From: Bimuria novae-zelandiae CBS 107.79
Lineage: Eukaryota; Ascomycota; Dothideomycetes; Pleosporales; Didymosphaeriaceae
Assembly (NCBI GenBank): GCA_010015655.1
Contig: ML976750.1
Coordinates: 240,277-289,171, forward strand
Direction of reading: 5' to 3'
Length of the DNA stretch: 48,895 nt
Part shown: one piece after another, positions 33,589-44,639 of the stretch
Layout of the letters: the number at the start of each line of letters is the position of its first letter
How positions within the stretch are numbered: the first letter of the stretch is position 1
Notes under the pieces: model-generated
Seen by the model: the letters and a program-made list of their open reading frames with translations, nothing else
What the model was told of the DNA's origin: nothing
The model's database searches: none
Made by a program: the position numbers and the translations under genes

Positions 33589-34335
33589 TTTCGCAATCCC
33601 TGGACCGTCTTCGACGAGAAGCACGCCGGAAGCAGTTAGGTGCTCTATCTTCTCTTACAGCACTTAATTTGTGGGTCGGAACACGCGGGACCACGGTGTT
33701 TACTAACGCCCGACAGGGACTGACACATGTCCGAACCACGCCGTTGAACAACTGTGGCGTAGCATTAGCCTACATGATGCAGTTGAGAGTCGTTTCAGTA
33801 GGGGTACTTGGAGACTCTCCCCAGGCGCACTACCTAGCTATGTGTGCTCCCAATCTGCTTCGACCGCTTCCACAGGGCATTCCTTACTTCCGATGCCTTA
33901 GGGAAGGTTGTCACAAACGCTAGGCGAGTATGATGGACGGAGCACTCACTTCTTGCTGCCTGCTGTTTGGAGTCTGAGATCGTAGGAAGCCTAATCTGCC
34001 ATGATGGGACTGGCTCCGCCAGATGGCCCCACCATGCATAGGCGGTTCAAGACGTTGATCAACATATTGATACAGATCGACAACTTTTTGTGGCTTACAC
34101 GCGGGAGATAGCGATGATCAGAGTCTTGGTAAGCCGTATACGTCTTGATGCTACCAAAAACGCTCAGCAACGGTAGTTCTACGGCAAGAGATCAAGGGCT
34201 AGCCCGGTTAAGGGAAAAAGGAATAACGAGTTTCTGTTGCGGTCATCCGTTGACCGGGCATCTAATGCAGGTACGGAAGAAGACAGCTCTGATCCGGCTT
34301 CGAAGATCGCCCGAGGTAAGGCAAAACAAGCTCCA
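33589..34335. other. region without a recognised gene
   Basis: About 750 bp. A plus-strand frame at 33669-33923 (84 codons) and others show no known domain. Its right part probably holds the 3' end of the FAR-17a-like gene. Confidence 0.4.
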
Positions 34336-35221
34336 CTACTTGGTGCCAATGTTATGCATCTGAACATGTTTGTTCATTTCCTCATCTCTCGCGCCAGGCT
34401 GATCGCGGTCGGAAAACTTTCCCGTCATACCCAGCTTTTTCTCCGTGAGCCAGAGACGCAGCATTATCAAGTATCTCGCTATGAGGAAGACAATGATGGA
34501 AGCAACAAGGATTCCGATAATGTAGCCCGCCACCACACCGCTTGAGTGTTCTCCTAGGTCCAGGAAGTCGTAGGTATACCAACCCTGCAATGCATGGGTA
34601 ACGTATGCCAGAGCGAGATACAAGGCCAAGATAATAACAACCGGAATGATATGGATAAACGGCAGTGGCTCAGTGCGTGGAAAGATGATCTCGAAGAGGG
34701 CGTAAGCTGAGTTGAGCGCATGTTGGGAGATATTAGACCACAGCTCCTTAGTTGAAGGGAAGCCGCCCTCAGGCGCAAGCAAAGCCCAGAAGACAGCTAC
34801 CAAGACGTTAGTGGGATACCACTTTCCTTGAGACATACATACCAGTAACTATGAAAGGGTAAATCACGATAGTGGAGTAAAAGGCACTGTGGGCCCACCG
34901 GAGCGGACCCCACCAGCGGTTCAACAATGGCCTCCCAGTGAGCCAGTAGCTCCCAGTATGCAACGCAGCGAAAGCATAGTAAAATGCAAGCCCCCAATAC
35001 GTGAGTTGGGTGAAGTACGAGAACGAGCGCCCAGTGTCCACACCCCTCCCATGGGTCCCGTTCCACCCAAATATATAAAAAATGGTCGCAAAGGCATACA
35101 ACGAGAGCAGTGCGCGCGCGAAGAACAAGACGGCCGGGGTAAATACCCAAGACGTCGCGAATCGGTAAGTCGGGTCGAAGCCGCCGTCGCGAGCAGCGGG
35201 AGATGGTCTCCAGATAGCCAT
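34336..35221 (-). CDS. FAR-17a/AIG1-like integral membrane protein
   Basis: Two exons, 35221-34843 and 34796-34336, give 279 residues. The intron (GTATGT...GGTAG) falls in IVT|AVFWALLAPEGGF. About six hydrophobic segments are visible: residues 25-45, 66-85, about 105-125, 125-135, and two in the second exon (PFIHIIPVVIILALYLALAY; GVVAGYIIGILVASIIVFLIA). Family landmarks: RSFSYFTQLTYWGLAFYYAF, RWWGPLRWAHSAFYSTIVIYPFIVT and GWYTYDFLDLGEHSSGVVAGYI. Animal members (AIG1/ADTRP) hydrolyse fatty-acid esters of hydroxy fatty acids with a Thr/His pair; whether the fungal branch does so is not known. The tail is cytosolic and charged. Divergent from the bZIP gene. Confidence 0.88.
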
Positions 35222-35937
35222 TGTGGTGTTCGAATCGATTTTGCACTGCTATTTGGCGCGTCGCATCTGTACACTTCGTTCAGTTCTAGGAGACTTGGTG
35301 AGCTGGTTCTGCGCGCGCAAGATATATATGTCGAGGAGGATTACGGCGCGGAGACGGCGGTGCACTCAGTGTTGTATACCAACCTCAGCGCAAAAGAGGC
35401 TGTGAGATGGTTGCGCCGCACACCAGGACCCGTGTTTGAGGGCTGAAGCTGAGACTCCGCCTCCGAAATTGTGGTCGCCTTAGCGTCCGAAGGGCAGGGT
35501 TGTTCATGTGATGTCTGCCAAGCGCGTGGGCTTGTATCTTACGGGTAATAATACATTTGTCATTCAGATTCCTTTCACTAGGACAATACCGCAAGCGCCG
35601 CAGCCGGCCTGATCCAATCTCTGTATGCTCGCCCCTACCAAGTCTGCTCCACCACCCGCATCCCGTGCATCCTAGCAACCTAGAGGGAGGGGCTACCAAA
35701 CGGCAAGGGTACGCTCAGACGTAGACCGCCTCGAGCAAGGCCTACTGTCGCCGTCAACGCTCCCTGCACATGGTGGCGTCTAACCCGCATCTGTCTATCC
35801 TAAAGATCCGCCGGTTCTGTACAAATCCATCATGACTGCTCCGTTGGCGTTAACCAACCCGTCGGCTTTCATCGATTCAACATCTCGCACATTGAATACC
35901 AAGTACTCCAGATTAGCTACTTCTGTTGGTCTTCACT
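35222..35937. promoter_or_regulatory. divergent region between the FAR-17a-like and bZIP genes
   Basis: 716 bp between two opposite start codons, holding both promoters. Open frames that cross it have no known domain. Confidence 0.4.
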
Positions 35938-37034
35938 ATGGGTGACTCTAAGGCAAGTGCACACTCACTGATCCACGCCCTGGAAGAGAACTGACGGTAA
36001 GTTAGAAGGCGCAGAATCTCGCTCGAATTCGCGACAACCAACGTAAGTCGGCTCGAATGCTCATTTGCCCTGTGTTTCCTCAAAGAGCAAACTGCACGTT
36101 TTCGGGCTGCCCGACGATGTTAGTTGAACTGTGTTGATTGTCGCCCACTCCGGCGATGGATGCTGCCCCCGTTTGCGTACAGTCCAGTGGCATTTGCATC
36201 AATTGGTGGATAACTGAAATCGACCTATGCTAATCCGAGGTAGGCAGATCACGAGCACGGCGCAAAGAATATCTGCAAGAGCTGGAAGCCAAGTTGCGTG
36301 AATGCGAGCAGATGGGGATCGGGGTCTCCGCTGAGATCCAAAGTGCGGCTCGCAGAGTCCTAGAAGAGAACCGCAAACTTCGAGGACTGCTTTATGAGCG
36401 TGGCGTTACCGACTCGGACATCGTCATGGCAATGGATGGTGTGAACGACAGATCATACGACCAGATTTCGGCAGCACCAGCCCTGAATGCGATGCTTGAG
36501 CGAAGGGTCACATGCAACGGACCAACATTCGCAGCCTCACCTGCCAGCCCGCACTCTTTGAGTGCTATAATCGCTCCGCATACACCTGCAATTCCACCGC
36601 TTGCCAGCTCTATACCTCGCTCGGCGGCGCTGAGCAGCAACGACTCACCGAGCCCTCACTCCATTACGTCAAGCATGGGAACACCTCCTCCATCGTTTCA
36701 CGGTACGTTTTTCTTGCATGTTTCCTCAACGCCGTGTTCTAAGATGAAGCCAGAGAACGTACCATCGTACATGCCATACGAACAATCATTTCAGAATTCC
36801 TGGCAGCAACAACCCCCGCATCTACACCATCAACAATACGTTGCCGATCCCGTCGGCTACTATAACACGTCTTCATGCGTTGACGCGGCGAACACCATAC
36901 GAACGATGCGAACCGATGCCGGTCCAGAGCTCGAAGCGGAACTTGGATGTCGCGTACCTGGACAGCACTGCTACGTTGCCAACTCCATCGTCTTCAACGT
37001 CATGGATCGATATGCAAGTCCACAAGGTGTCTGA
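35938..37034 (+). CDS. fungal bZIP transcription factor
   Basis: Three exons, 35938-35952, 36015-36042 and 36244-37034, give 277 residues. Exon 1 encodes only MGDSK and ends at AAG|GCAAGT, an apparent GC-AG intron; staying in frame there reaches a TGA before the next GT. The short second exon plus the start of the third form the basic region NLARIRDNQRRSRARRKEYL (residues 6-25), followed by a leucine-zipper-like part (ELEAKLRECEQMG...VLEENRKLRGLL). A Ser/Pro-rich middle (AIPPLASSIP, NDSPSPHSIT) precedes the conserved tail LGCRVPGQHCYVANSIVFNVMDRY. Such fungal bZIP proteins are nuclear regulators; some control stress responses or secondary metabolism, but this one has no assigned target. The intron at 36043-36243 is longer than its neighbours. 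Confidence 0.86.
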
Positions 37035-37350
37035 AAGCAAGGCCATCGCAATAGTCGAGAAGGTAACCCTACATGTCCTTGTTCGGCGATCCCGATGCAG
37101 AGCCGACCAAAGAGGTCCGGAAGAAGTAGGCAGGGATCTAGTCTACGTAACCTTTCGGAGATTATCAACACTCCAGTAGACTAGAGCAGCCAAGCCCACT
37201 ATTCGGACCTTGGTCAATGCGCATGGCAATGTTACAACATCGCGGAAGGCTAGTCGGCTAGCCCGAGACAGCCGTGCAGAGACACGGCTCGATATGGCCA
37301 GGATCGGTCAGTGAAGCCCTCGGTTGTTGAGGAGGCACGCTCCGTCCATA
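37035..37350. other. downstream region of the bZIP gene, up to the pogo-type element
   Basis: About 315 bp of ordinary composition without a recognised gene. It ends in the TA duplication (37349-37350) of the next transposon. Confidence 0.45.
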
Positions 37351-37394
37351 CCGTGCCCGTGCACCCAACGCGCGCCGTCGGCCAACGCGCGGAA
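37351..37394 (+). repeat. left 44-bp terminal inverted repeat of element A
   Basis: Begins CCGTGCCCGTGCACCC. It contains CCAACGCGCG twice, at 37365-37374 and 37382-37391, 17 bp apart, which suggests two transposase-binding sites (inference). Confidence 0.93.
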
Positions 37395-37499
37395 TTGGCC
37401 CTAGTTATCACCAGCAAACTTGGGGCCGTAGAGTTACATATAATAGTTGTTATTACTAGATTTTCTGGTAGAGTGATCTATAGGCCTATGCGATAGAAT

Positions 37500-39400
37500 T
37501 TGCTACTAAAATTTACGTAGTTAAAGTATTTTATAGTTATGGCTATTTACTGTAGGTGCAGATGCTAAGCACGGCTTATAAGTAATACTACTATTTTATA
37601 TAACTATAGAACTACGTTTTTACTTTTTTTTAACCCCTTATTGCTATAAGGCCTTACGCTTATATTTTTATATAGTTTAAGATCTATTTTAAAAGTCGCG
37701 CTACTATTTCTTACGTGCTTTCTTAGCTTTACGCGTATTAATAGCTTAGCGCTTTTTTATATACTTCCTCTCTTACTCTTCCTTCTTTCTTACTACTATT
37801 TAGCGCTTCTCTTCTATAATTTACTTCTTATACGCTATAGTAGTAGCCTTTAACTTTCTTACCTTTTTTTTTTAGAACTCCTCCTCCTCTACCTTATACT
37901 TTACTAACCTTATCCGTGTGCGCGCTTCTTGAAAGGAGCGAGGAGTCTACATTATATACGGTCCCTAGTACTCGTAGTGTTATAGCAAAGCTAGAGGCTT
38001 GCCTTGCTTTTCTCGCTTCCTCTTAGTAGTAAGAGCGTCTATTAGACCTTCATTTTCGCTCCTTATAAGGGTGTTTTAGATAGCTATATAGTGGAGTAAT
38101 TACTAAATAATTAATATATCCTTCTTTATTGCACCCCTTAACGCACGCCTTACTACTTAATCTAGAACCTTTTACTATTCTCCTTTATAAATAGTAGCGT
38201 TAGAGTTACTATCTTTTGTAGTCTCGGAGTCGCTGTTTATAAACTTATCTAGTATAACGTTAGGGTTAAATAGGCTCACGCCCACTGCCTTAAAGGAGCT
38301 AAGTATATTTAATTTAGTAAAGCTAGCCACCTAGGCATCCTAGAATAGCGAGAAGAAGTTAGACTTCTTTACTAGTACTAGGCCTTTATACTTAAAGAGG
38401 CGCTCTCCTAGCTTCTTTAAGTATGCTATACTAAGAGGCTTAAATATTACTATATTAAGTGGCTAAAGCGTGTGCGTGCTATAAGGTGGATAAATACTTA
38501 TAAGAATCTTGTGCTAGTAGTAATACTCTAAAAACTTTTTAGTTAGGTAACTCCTATAGCTATCTACAAGCAATAGGCGGTACTTTCTTTAAGTTTTAGA
38601 TATAGTAAAGCGCTAGAACACCTGTTATAGCTAAGTAAGGCCTAGGCCATCGTTGCTCTAGCTACTAGGTAATACTCTAAAGAAGGCTATATGTTCTCCT
38701 ACCTTTATATCCTCCACCCAGGTGCTCTAAATATTCTAAGATTTAGCCAGATATATAAGGCCTGGAGGAAGAGCAGATCCATCCGCGTACACATATACTA
38801 TAAGGCTTACCTACTTATAATTACTATCCTGTAGTATCTGCCTAAAGGGTTTCTTCTTAAATTAACGCTTGCTAAAGATTCTCTTTTATCTACTAATAGC
38901 TCTAATTATAAAGCCTTTCTTGTCTATATTATATATATGCGTAGGCTCTATTTTATAAAACTTAATTTTATCGCGTAGCGCGTCGTAGTATAGCTTATAC
39001 TTATTACTAGAGTTAGCGATGTAGCGTTACTAGTTTATAAATATAGTAAATTAAGACGTAAGCTTATTATTATAATAATTTAAGAAGCGTGATACCTAGC
39101 TTTTAGAAACCTAATGCCTAGCGATATTTAAGGCAAAATCTTAAACTATCTCTCTTATAGGTAGGAGGTGTTCTTTTGTAAGCTTATTTATATACTTTAT
39201 AAGCTCTACCTCCTCCTATAGGCTAAAGTTCTAACGCGTTATTATATCCTTTTAGTAAAAACGCGCACTAAGCTCTACTTTACGCGTTAAAGTTAAGTAA
39301 ATAACGCTATGCTTTTAAGCTATTTTTATCTATAGGATTTTCTCTTCTAGAGGTATACTTTTTACTTCTGTAACTGCTTCGTTAATGCCTGTTATTATTA
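37500..39400 (-). pseudogene. degraded pogo/Fot1-type transposase (element A)
   Basis: On the minus strand from about 39390: an N-terminal DNA-binding part ending EVELIKYINKLTKEHLLPIR (CENP-B/Tc5-type HTH), SRFLNYYNNKL, then DDE-superfamily segments: THIYNIDKKGFII (where DEKGF is usual, E changed to K), YRLLLVDSYRSYLTKKF, and YPPYSTHTL*PLNIVIFKPL (D changed to N). Many TAG/TAA stops. The catalytic changes are G-to-A transitions, as RIP would give. Inactive. Confidence 0.85.
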
Positions 39401-39440
39401 TTATGCTGTGTTAGGATGAAAAAGTGTCATGTGGATGGTG

Positions 39441-39484
39441 TTCCGCGCGTTGGCCGACGGCGCGCGTTGGGTGCACGGGCACGG
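39441..39484 (-). repeat. right 44-bp terminal inverted repeat of element A
   Basis: Exact inverse of 37351-37394, followed by TA at 39485-39486. Confidence 0.93.
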
Positions 39485-39663
39485 TATTTGGCGTACTACC
39501 TAAGGACATACACCTCATGTGTCAATGGACCTTATAGAGTACATGTTGAGCTAACAGGCAGCTGCGCAGTCGCAGCACATTTCAATATAGCAATGCGTGG
39601 TGGTTTCTGCAATCTATACACGTGTTTAGCATCATTAATCAAGGTTTCGGTTAAATTCGCTTA

Positions 39664-40881
39664 ACGTGTCCGTGCACCCAATGCACGGATTCAGCCAATG
39701 CACGCCGAACATCCGACGCGTCAAAACTCCCTACTTTCAACACGCGATAACTCCACCAATATGGATCCAATTCAAGCTGCGATAGATGAGATCGAATCGC
39801 GAGAACCAGGAGAAGATTTTTCATATACAGAAATTGCTACCAGATATGGTGTTAATCGATCTACACTCTCACGAAGGCACCGAGGTGTTACCGCGACGCG
39901 TGCAGCCAACACAATCAATCAGCGAAAGCTCAACCCACAGCAAGAGCAGGAGCTTGTACGATATATCAAAAGGCTCACAGAGAGACATATACCTCCTACT
40001 AGAGAGATGATACAGAATTTTGCCTCGACGATAGCAAAGGAGCCAGTTAGCGAGAGCTGGGTTACCCGCTTTATTAACCAACACAGCATTTATCTCATCT
40101 CGCAATAGACCGTCGGCATAGACAGCAATCGCCACAAAGCTAATTTAGTAGATAAATATCGCCTCTATTTCAATCTTATACACAGCAAGATCGATTAATA
40201 TCGCATAGATCCTCGTCATATCTACAATATGGATAAAAAAGGTGTCCTGATCGGTATCGTTGGTAGAACAAAGAGGATATTCAGCAGACGAATATAGGAG
40301 AAGAAGGAGGTTAGGGCATTACTCCAGGATGGCAATCGCGCGTGGATTACGCTCCTAGCATGTATCTGCGCTAATGAATCAGCTTTACCGCCAAGCCTTA
40401 TCTATAAGGCTGCCAACAAGGACATCCAATCAAGCTGGGTAGAGGATATCAAGGCAGGATATTATAAAGTCTTTATCACCTCATCATCCTCTGGCTAGAC
40501 GAACAACAATATCGGGCTTGCCTGGCTTAAGCAGGTGTTTGATCGCTATATAAAAGAAAAGGCTTAACGATTATATTAACTTTTAATTATAGATAGCCAC
40601 AGATCTTATGTTACTATAGACTTTATTAACTATTATAATTAGAATAGGGTCCTGCTTGCTGTCCTGCCTCCTTATTTAACTTATATACTTTAGCTACTTA
40701 ATGTTGCGATGTTTAAGCCTCTATTAACAGCCTACTTAGCAGAGCTATTAAGATACCTTTATAGAAGCTAGGGCCTAGCTTCTATTACTAAAGGCGACTT
40801 CTTTCCCCTATTTTGGAATGCGTAGAAGGCCTCTTTTAAGGAATTAACTATCCTCAGCTCTTTTAGAGCCACAGGTATATC
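39664..40881 (+). mobile_element. second pogo-type transposon (element B), right end missing
   Basis: After a TA at 39662-39663 the left end reads ACGTGTCCGTGCACCC, then CCAATGCACG at 39678-39687 and again at 39695-39704, 17 bp apart. It resembles the element A end in both start and arrangement. A plus-strand transposase follows. No inverted copy of the end appears to the right; at 40882 the sequence changes into the tandem 0.9-kb units. The right end was deleted or displaced by that insertion. Confidence 0.78.
39761..40872 (+). pseudogene. broken pogo-type transposase with intact HTH region (element B)
   Basis: The ATG at 39761 starts MDPIQAAIDEIESREPGEDF followed by SYTEIATRYGVNRSTLSRRH, a psq-type helix-turn-helix, then NPQQEQELVRYIKRLTERHI and ESWVTRFINQH (CENP-B/Tc5-type HTH); this part is open to 40108. 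After the stop the frame continues with HIYNMDKKGVLIGI (E to K) near 40225, NRAWITLLACICANESALPPSLIY, LIIDSHRSYVTIDF near 40590, and PPYLTYIL*LLNVAMFKPL (D to N) near 40670-40720. The C-terminus is lost at the repeat junction. The first third is barely mutated. Confidence 0.85.
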
Positions 40882-41797
40882 GCCACCTAATCCTGCACCA
40901 AACATCAACTTTTCCAGGTTATCGAAAGGTCGATATCCATTAATTTTTTGTTAAAACACGACTTAAATGCCTTCGTAAATCTGTTTTCTAGCGTCCTTTT
41001 TTAGCTACAGGCGTTGTGGCAGGCGCGCTGCCCTATTTTGTCTTTTAGCTCCTTAGTAAGCTAAAATCTTTTTAAAATAGCCCGTGCGCCACTTAGATTT
41101 TCACGTTTAGTTAAAGGCTATAACTATAGCTAAGATAAGGAGATAGTCGTGACACTCCTTGCTCTTACAAGATATAGGCACCTGCTAGGCCTAAATATAA
41201 AGGCTCTCTATGCAAAGAGCCATGGCACAATTTAACAGAGTACTAGCTCTTAATACCTATAACGACGAGAGCTGCCCGTAGCTCTCTAAAGACTAACTAT
41301 TAGCGTCCCTAACCTAACACAACACGCAAATAAGGTAGCTAGCCTGGCCTTATATTATACGACTCTTAGGGATAAAGAAGAAGGACAGGCCTGGCTCTGC
41401 CTTCCTACTATACCTATCTCCTTCGACACAGGTATCGCCAAGCCTGGTACAAAGGCTCTCCTCGCGCAGAGCCACGGCTCTGATTCGACAGAGCACCAGC
41501 TCTCTATACCTATTTACTCTTTTCTTTTCTTTCTTCTCACAGCACTAAACTGCCTCTAAACACACACAAGGGATCCACCCTAAAGTACATACACTACTTA
41601 GTCTCCCCAACGGGAAGGGGAGCTATAGCTTAATATGGTAGTAATACCCGCGTAGGTAAGAAATGCTTTCTAAGGTAGTGCATTAGTACTATAATTCTAT
41701 AGCTTAGCACGTCGTATATGCCCTTCGGGAGGCGAGATGGTAGACTTAATCCCTATTAACTAGACAAAAAATGAATACTAACTAACCAACTAACCAA
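40882..41797 (+). repeat. tandem unit R1 (0.92 kb), LINE-related and non-coding
   Basis: Begins GCCACCTAATCCTGCACC and is repeated at 41798 with high similarity throughout. It has no long open frame. It contains several short inverted repeats of the GGCTCT/AGAGCC type. Its end has a polypyrimidine run, a CCACCCTAAAGTACATACAC block shared with the 3' end of the LINE, then TAAC-type tail repeats. Confidence 0.85.
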
Positions 41798-42724
41798 GCC
41801 ACCTAATCCTGCACCTCTACATCTAGCACCAAACATCAACTTTTCCAGGTTACCAAAAGGTCGATATCCATCGATTTTTCGTCAAAACACGACTCAAATA
41901 CCTTTGTAAATCTGTTTTCTAGCGTCCTTTTTTAGCTACAGGCGTTGTAGCAGGCGCGCTGCCCTATTTTCTCTTTTAGCTTCCTAGTAAGCTAAAATCT
42001 TTTCAAAATGGCCCGTGCGCCGCTTAGATTTTCACGTTTAATTAAAGGCTATAACTATAGCTAAGATAAGGAGACAGTCGTGACACTCCTTGCTCTTGCA
42101 AGATATAGGCACCTGCTAGGCCTAAATATAAAGGCTCTTCATGCGAAGAGCTATAGCACGATTCGACAGAGCACTAGCTCTTAATACCTATAACAACGAG
42201 AGCTGCCCGCAGCTCTCTAAAGACTAACTATTAGCATCCCTAACCTAACACAATACGCAAACAAGGTAGCTAGCCTAGCCTTATATTATACGACTCTTAG
42301 GGATAAAGAAGAAGGACAGGCCTGGCTCTGCCTTCCTACTACACCTATTTCCTTCGACACAGGTATTGCCAAGCCTGGTATAAAGGCTCTCCTTGCGCAG
42401 AGCCACGGCTCTAATTTAATAGAGCACCGGCTCTCTATACTTATCTACTCTTTCTTTTTCTTTCTTCTCACAGCACTAAACTGCCTCTGAATACACACAA
42501 GGGATTCACCCTAATGTATATACACTACTTAGTCTCCCTAACGGGAAGGGGAGCTATAGCTTAAAATGGTAATAATACCCGCGCAGGCAAGAAATGCTTT
42601 CTAAGGTAGTATATTAGTACTGTAATTCTATAGCTTAGCACGTCGTATATGCCCTTTAGGAGGCGAGATGGTGGACTTAATCCCTATTAACTAGACGAAA
42701 AATAAATACTAACTAACTAACTAA
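41798..42724 (+). repeat. tandem unit R2 (0.93 kb), LINE-related and non-coding
   Basis: Head-to-tail copy of R1. It has an extra segment of about 14 bp near 41813-41830 (TCTACATCTAGCACC type) and many transitions relative to R1. It ends in CTAACTAACTAA before the next GCCACC. Confidence 0.85.
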
Positions 42725-42799
42725 GCCACCTAATCCTGCACCGAACACCAACTTTTCGATTTTTAGATATCCTCTCTAAAGACCCTAATAATCCTAGTA

Positions 42800-44540
42800 A
42801 CTGAACAAGCTCACTGCGCTAATTCTAGGAGTACCTCTAACGTTCGCCTAGCCCTCCGCGCAGACGCGCAAAGGAGCTTATTAGGATAGTAGAGTCTCCC
42901 TCCTCCCAGCACACAGGGTCCCTAGACCCTGTAATCCCTTAGTAGCTTTATACACGCGCCCTAAGACAGCCCTAGGAGGACATGCATTACCGTGCACCCC
43001 TTCTAAGTAGCTAGAACCTTAGTAGGGGCGCTCTTAAACCTCGCGTCTTTAATGCTGTCTAACGCTATATTACTAAGACTTAGCAGATTACCTAGCTATA
43101 GAACACTATTACTATAGCTTTCGTAGCAGCGGTAGACCAACACGCAAAGAGCTACACTAACTCTTAAAAGGCTAAGATTACTAAGGAGCTATAGTAAAGA
43201 GTTATCTAGGCTCTAACCTTACTCTCCCTAAGTAACTCCCCCTCTAGCTCCCGCTAGAGCAGCGATATTGGTTACAGCAACCCTAAGAGCTAAGAGTTAG
43301 GATACCGCTCTTAGGCGGACGTAGCTAGAGACCCCTAGATCTTAGATAGGGGTGGCAGTTAACCCCTAATCCCTGCTAGGCCCCGGCCCAACCCGCCCGC
43401 TAAGCTAAAAGAAGATAATCGAATATTTATAGCTATCTTTAACCTAGTAATACAACTGCAACAACCCTTACTCTTTATAGTAAGGTAGGTAATATGCAAA
43501 AGTATAGTAGGACTTGCTCTTAAAGATATACTTACTATATTACTAATTAACACAGGCTGGGCGATTACCCTAGTAAATAAGAATATCTAGGGCTAACTTC
43601 TAACTTAAGAAAACTAGGAACTTCTAGTAAGAGCGCTAGACAGAGACGCGGTAAGGATCCTAGAACGCTAGATTAACTACGCAGTACAAGGAGTACCTAG
43701 CTCTTTTTAGACCCTAAATAGCATAAAACTACTAACTACTACCTAGCTAGTAGAGGAAGAGGTCTGCTCGCAAATAGGTAAGTAGCTAGTTAGTTATAGG
43801 ACCTTACGACATAGGGCGAATTAGTATGGCCTTATTACCTAGATTATTTTATATAAGGAGCCAGTCCGCTCGTTCCGGCTCTTTAGCACTAGCCAATTCT
43901 CGAAGGAAATCCACAAGCATCCCACTATACAGCGATATAACCTAGGCTGCCAGGGCTACTGCAACGCTGCCCGCTATACCTAAGTAGCCCGCTGTGCACA
44001 CTGCGGGGACCGCACGAATAAACACTAAGGATAGTATAGAGATAGTTACGCCCACAAAGCTATGTGTGCTAATTATTATAGCCCTTATCTAGCTAGTTAC
44101 ACTAACTACCTGGCAGCTCCTCGCTAGGTTAACAGACATATTACTAAGCCTATAAAGACTAAGCTAAAGGCTATCCGTCGCGCAGGCAAAATAGTATAAT
44201 AGCACCTTTATAGGATAGTTAAAGTAGCCCTTAAACAGGCAACACTTTAGCCTAAGGCTCCTCCTATAGAGGTATTAGAGATAGTGCCTTCCCACCTTTC
44301 TGCCCAGAGGCAAGAAGGAGAAAGCAGGGCTACACCTCCTATAACTACTACCTCCTATACATCCTCCTCTACTACTAGCAGAGAAAAGAGACCAAGGCGG
44401 GCCGCCACAGGCCAGAGGAGCCTTAATGTAGAACAACTATCTATTAGCAGCATTCGTCCACAATTAACTATCTACACTAACCCGTCCACCTCGGAGAGGA
44501 AAGACGCTAGCATAAGCGATAACCCGCTATTATTATGCTA
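42800..44540 (+). pseudogene. LINE ORF1 (Gag-like) remnant
   Basis: Broken frame. At 43925-44090 a cysteine/histidine cluster reads CQGYCNAARYT, ARCAHCGDRTN and KAMCANYYSP, like consecutive zinc knuckles of LINE Gag proteins. The last 85 codons (44284-44541) are still open and rich in Ser, Thr and Arg. Nucleic-acid binding is inferred from the family. Confidence 0.7.
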
Positions 44541-44639
44541 GAACACCCTTACAACATCCTAGCTAACACCAGGCATTAACAGCCCAGCCTGTTAAGTAAA
44601 TAACTACGTGTATACTAGGCTAATATTAGCAAGAGCTCA

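Larger units (their letters stand above)
37351..39484 (-). mobile_element. complete pogo/Fot1-type DNA transposon (element A), RIP-degraded inside
   Basis: A 2134-bp element with perfect 44-bp terminal inverted repeats (37351-37394 and 39441-39484) and TA at both flanks. The interior is AT-rich and, on the minus strand, encodes a broken pogo-type transposase. The ends are GC- and CpG-rich and show no mutation between left and right, whereas the interior has lost most of its CpA. It lies directly downstream of the bZIP gene. Confidence 0.92.

Noticed and set aside
30556..37034. A biosynthetic or defence gene cluster around the bZIP and phosphatase genes
   Set aside because: No polyketide, peptide or terpene synthase, transporter or oxidase is present; the neighbours are unrelated housekeeping-type genes.
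41760..42724. TAAC-rich tails as telomeric repeats
   Set aside because: They are short, irregular, and sit at the ends of the repeat units, as expected for LINE-type tails; no run of TTAGGG or CCCTAA is seen.
44284..44541. 85-codon Ser/Thr-rich frame as an independent small gene
   Set aside because: It lies in line with the degraded LINE ORF1 and is best read as its C-terminal remnant.
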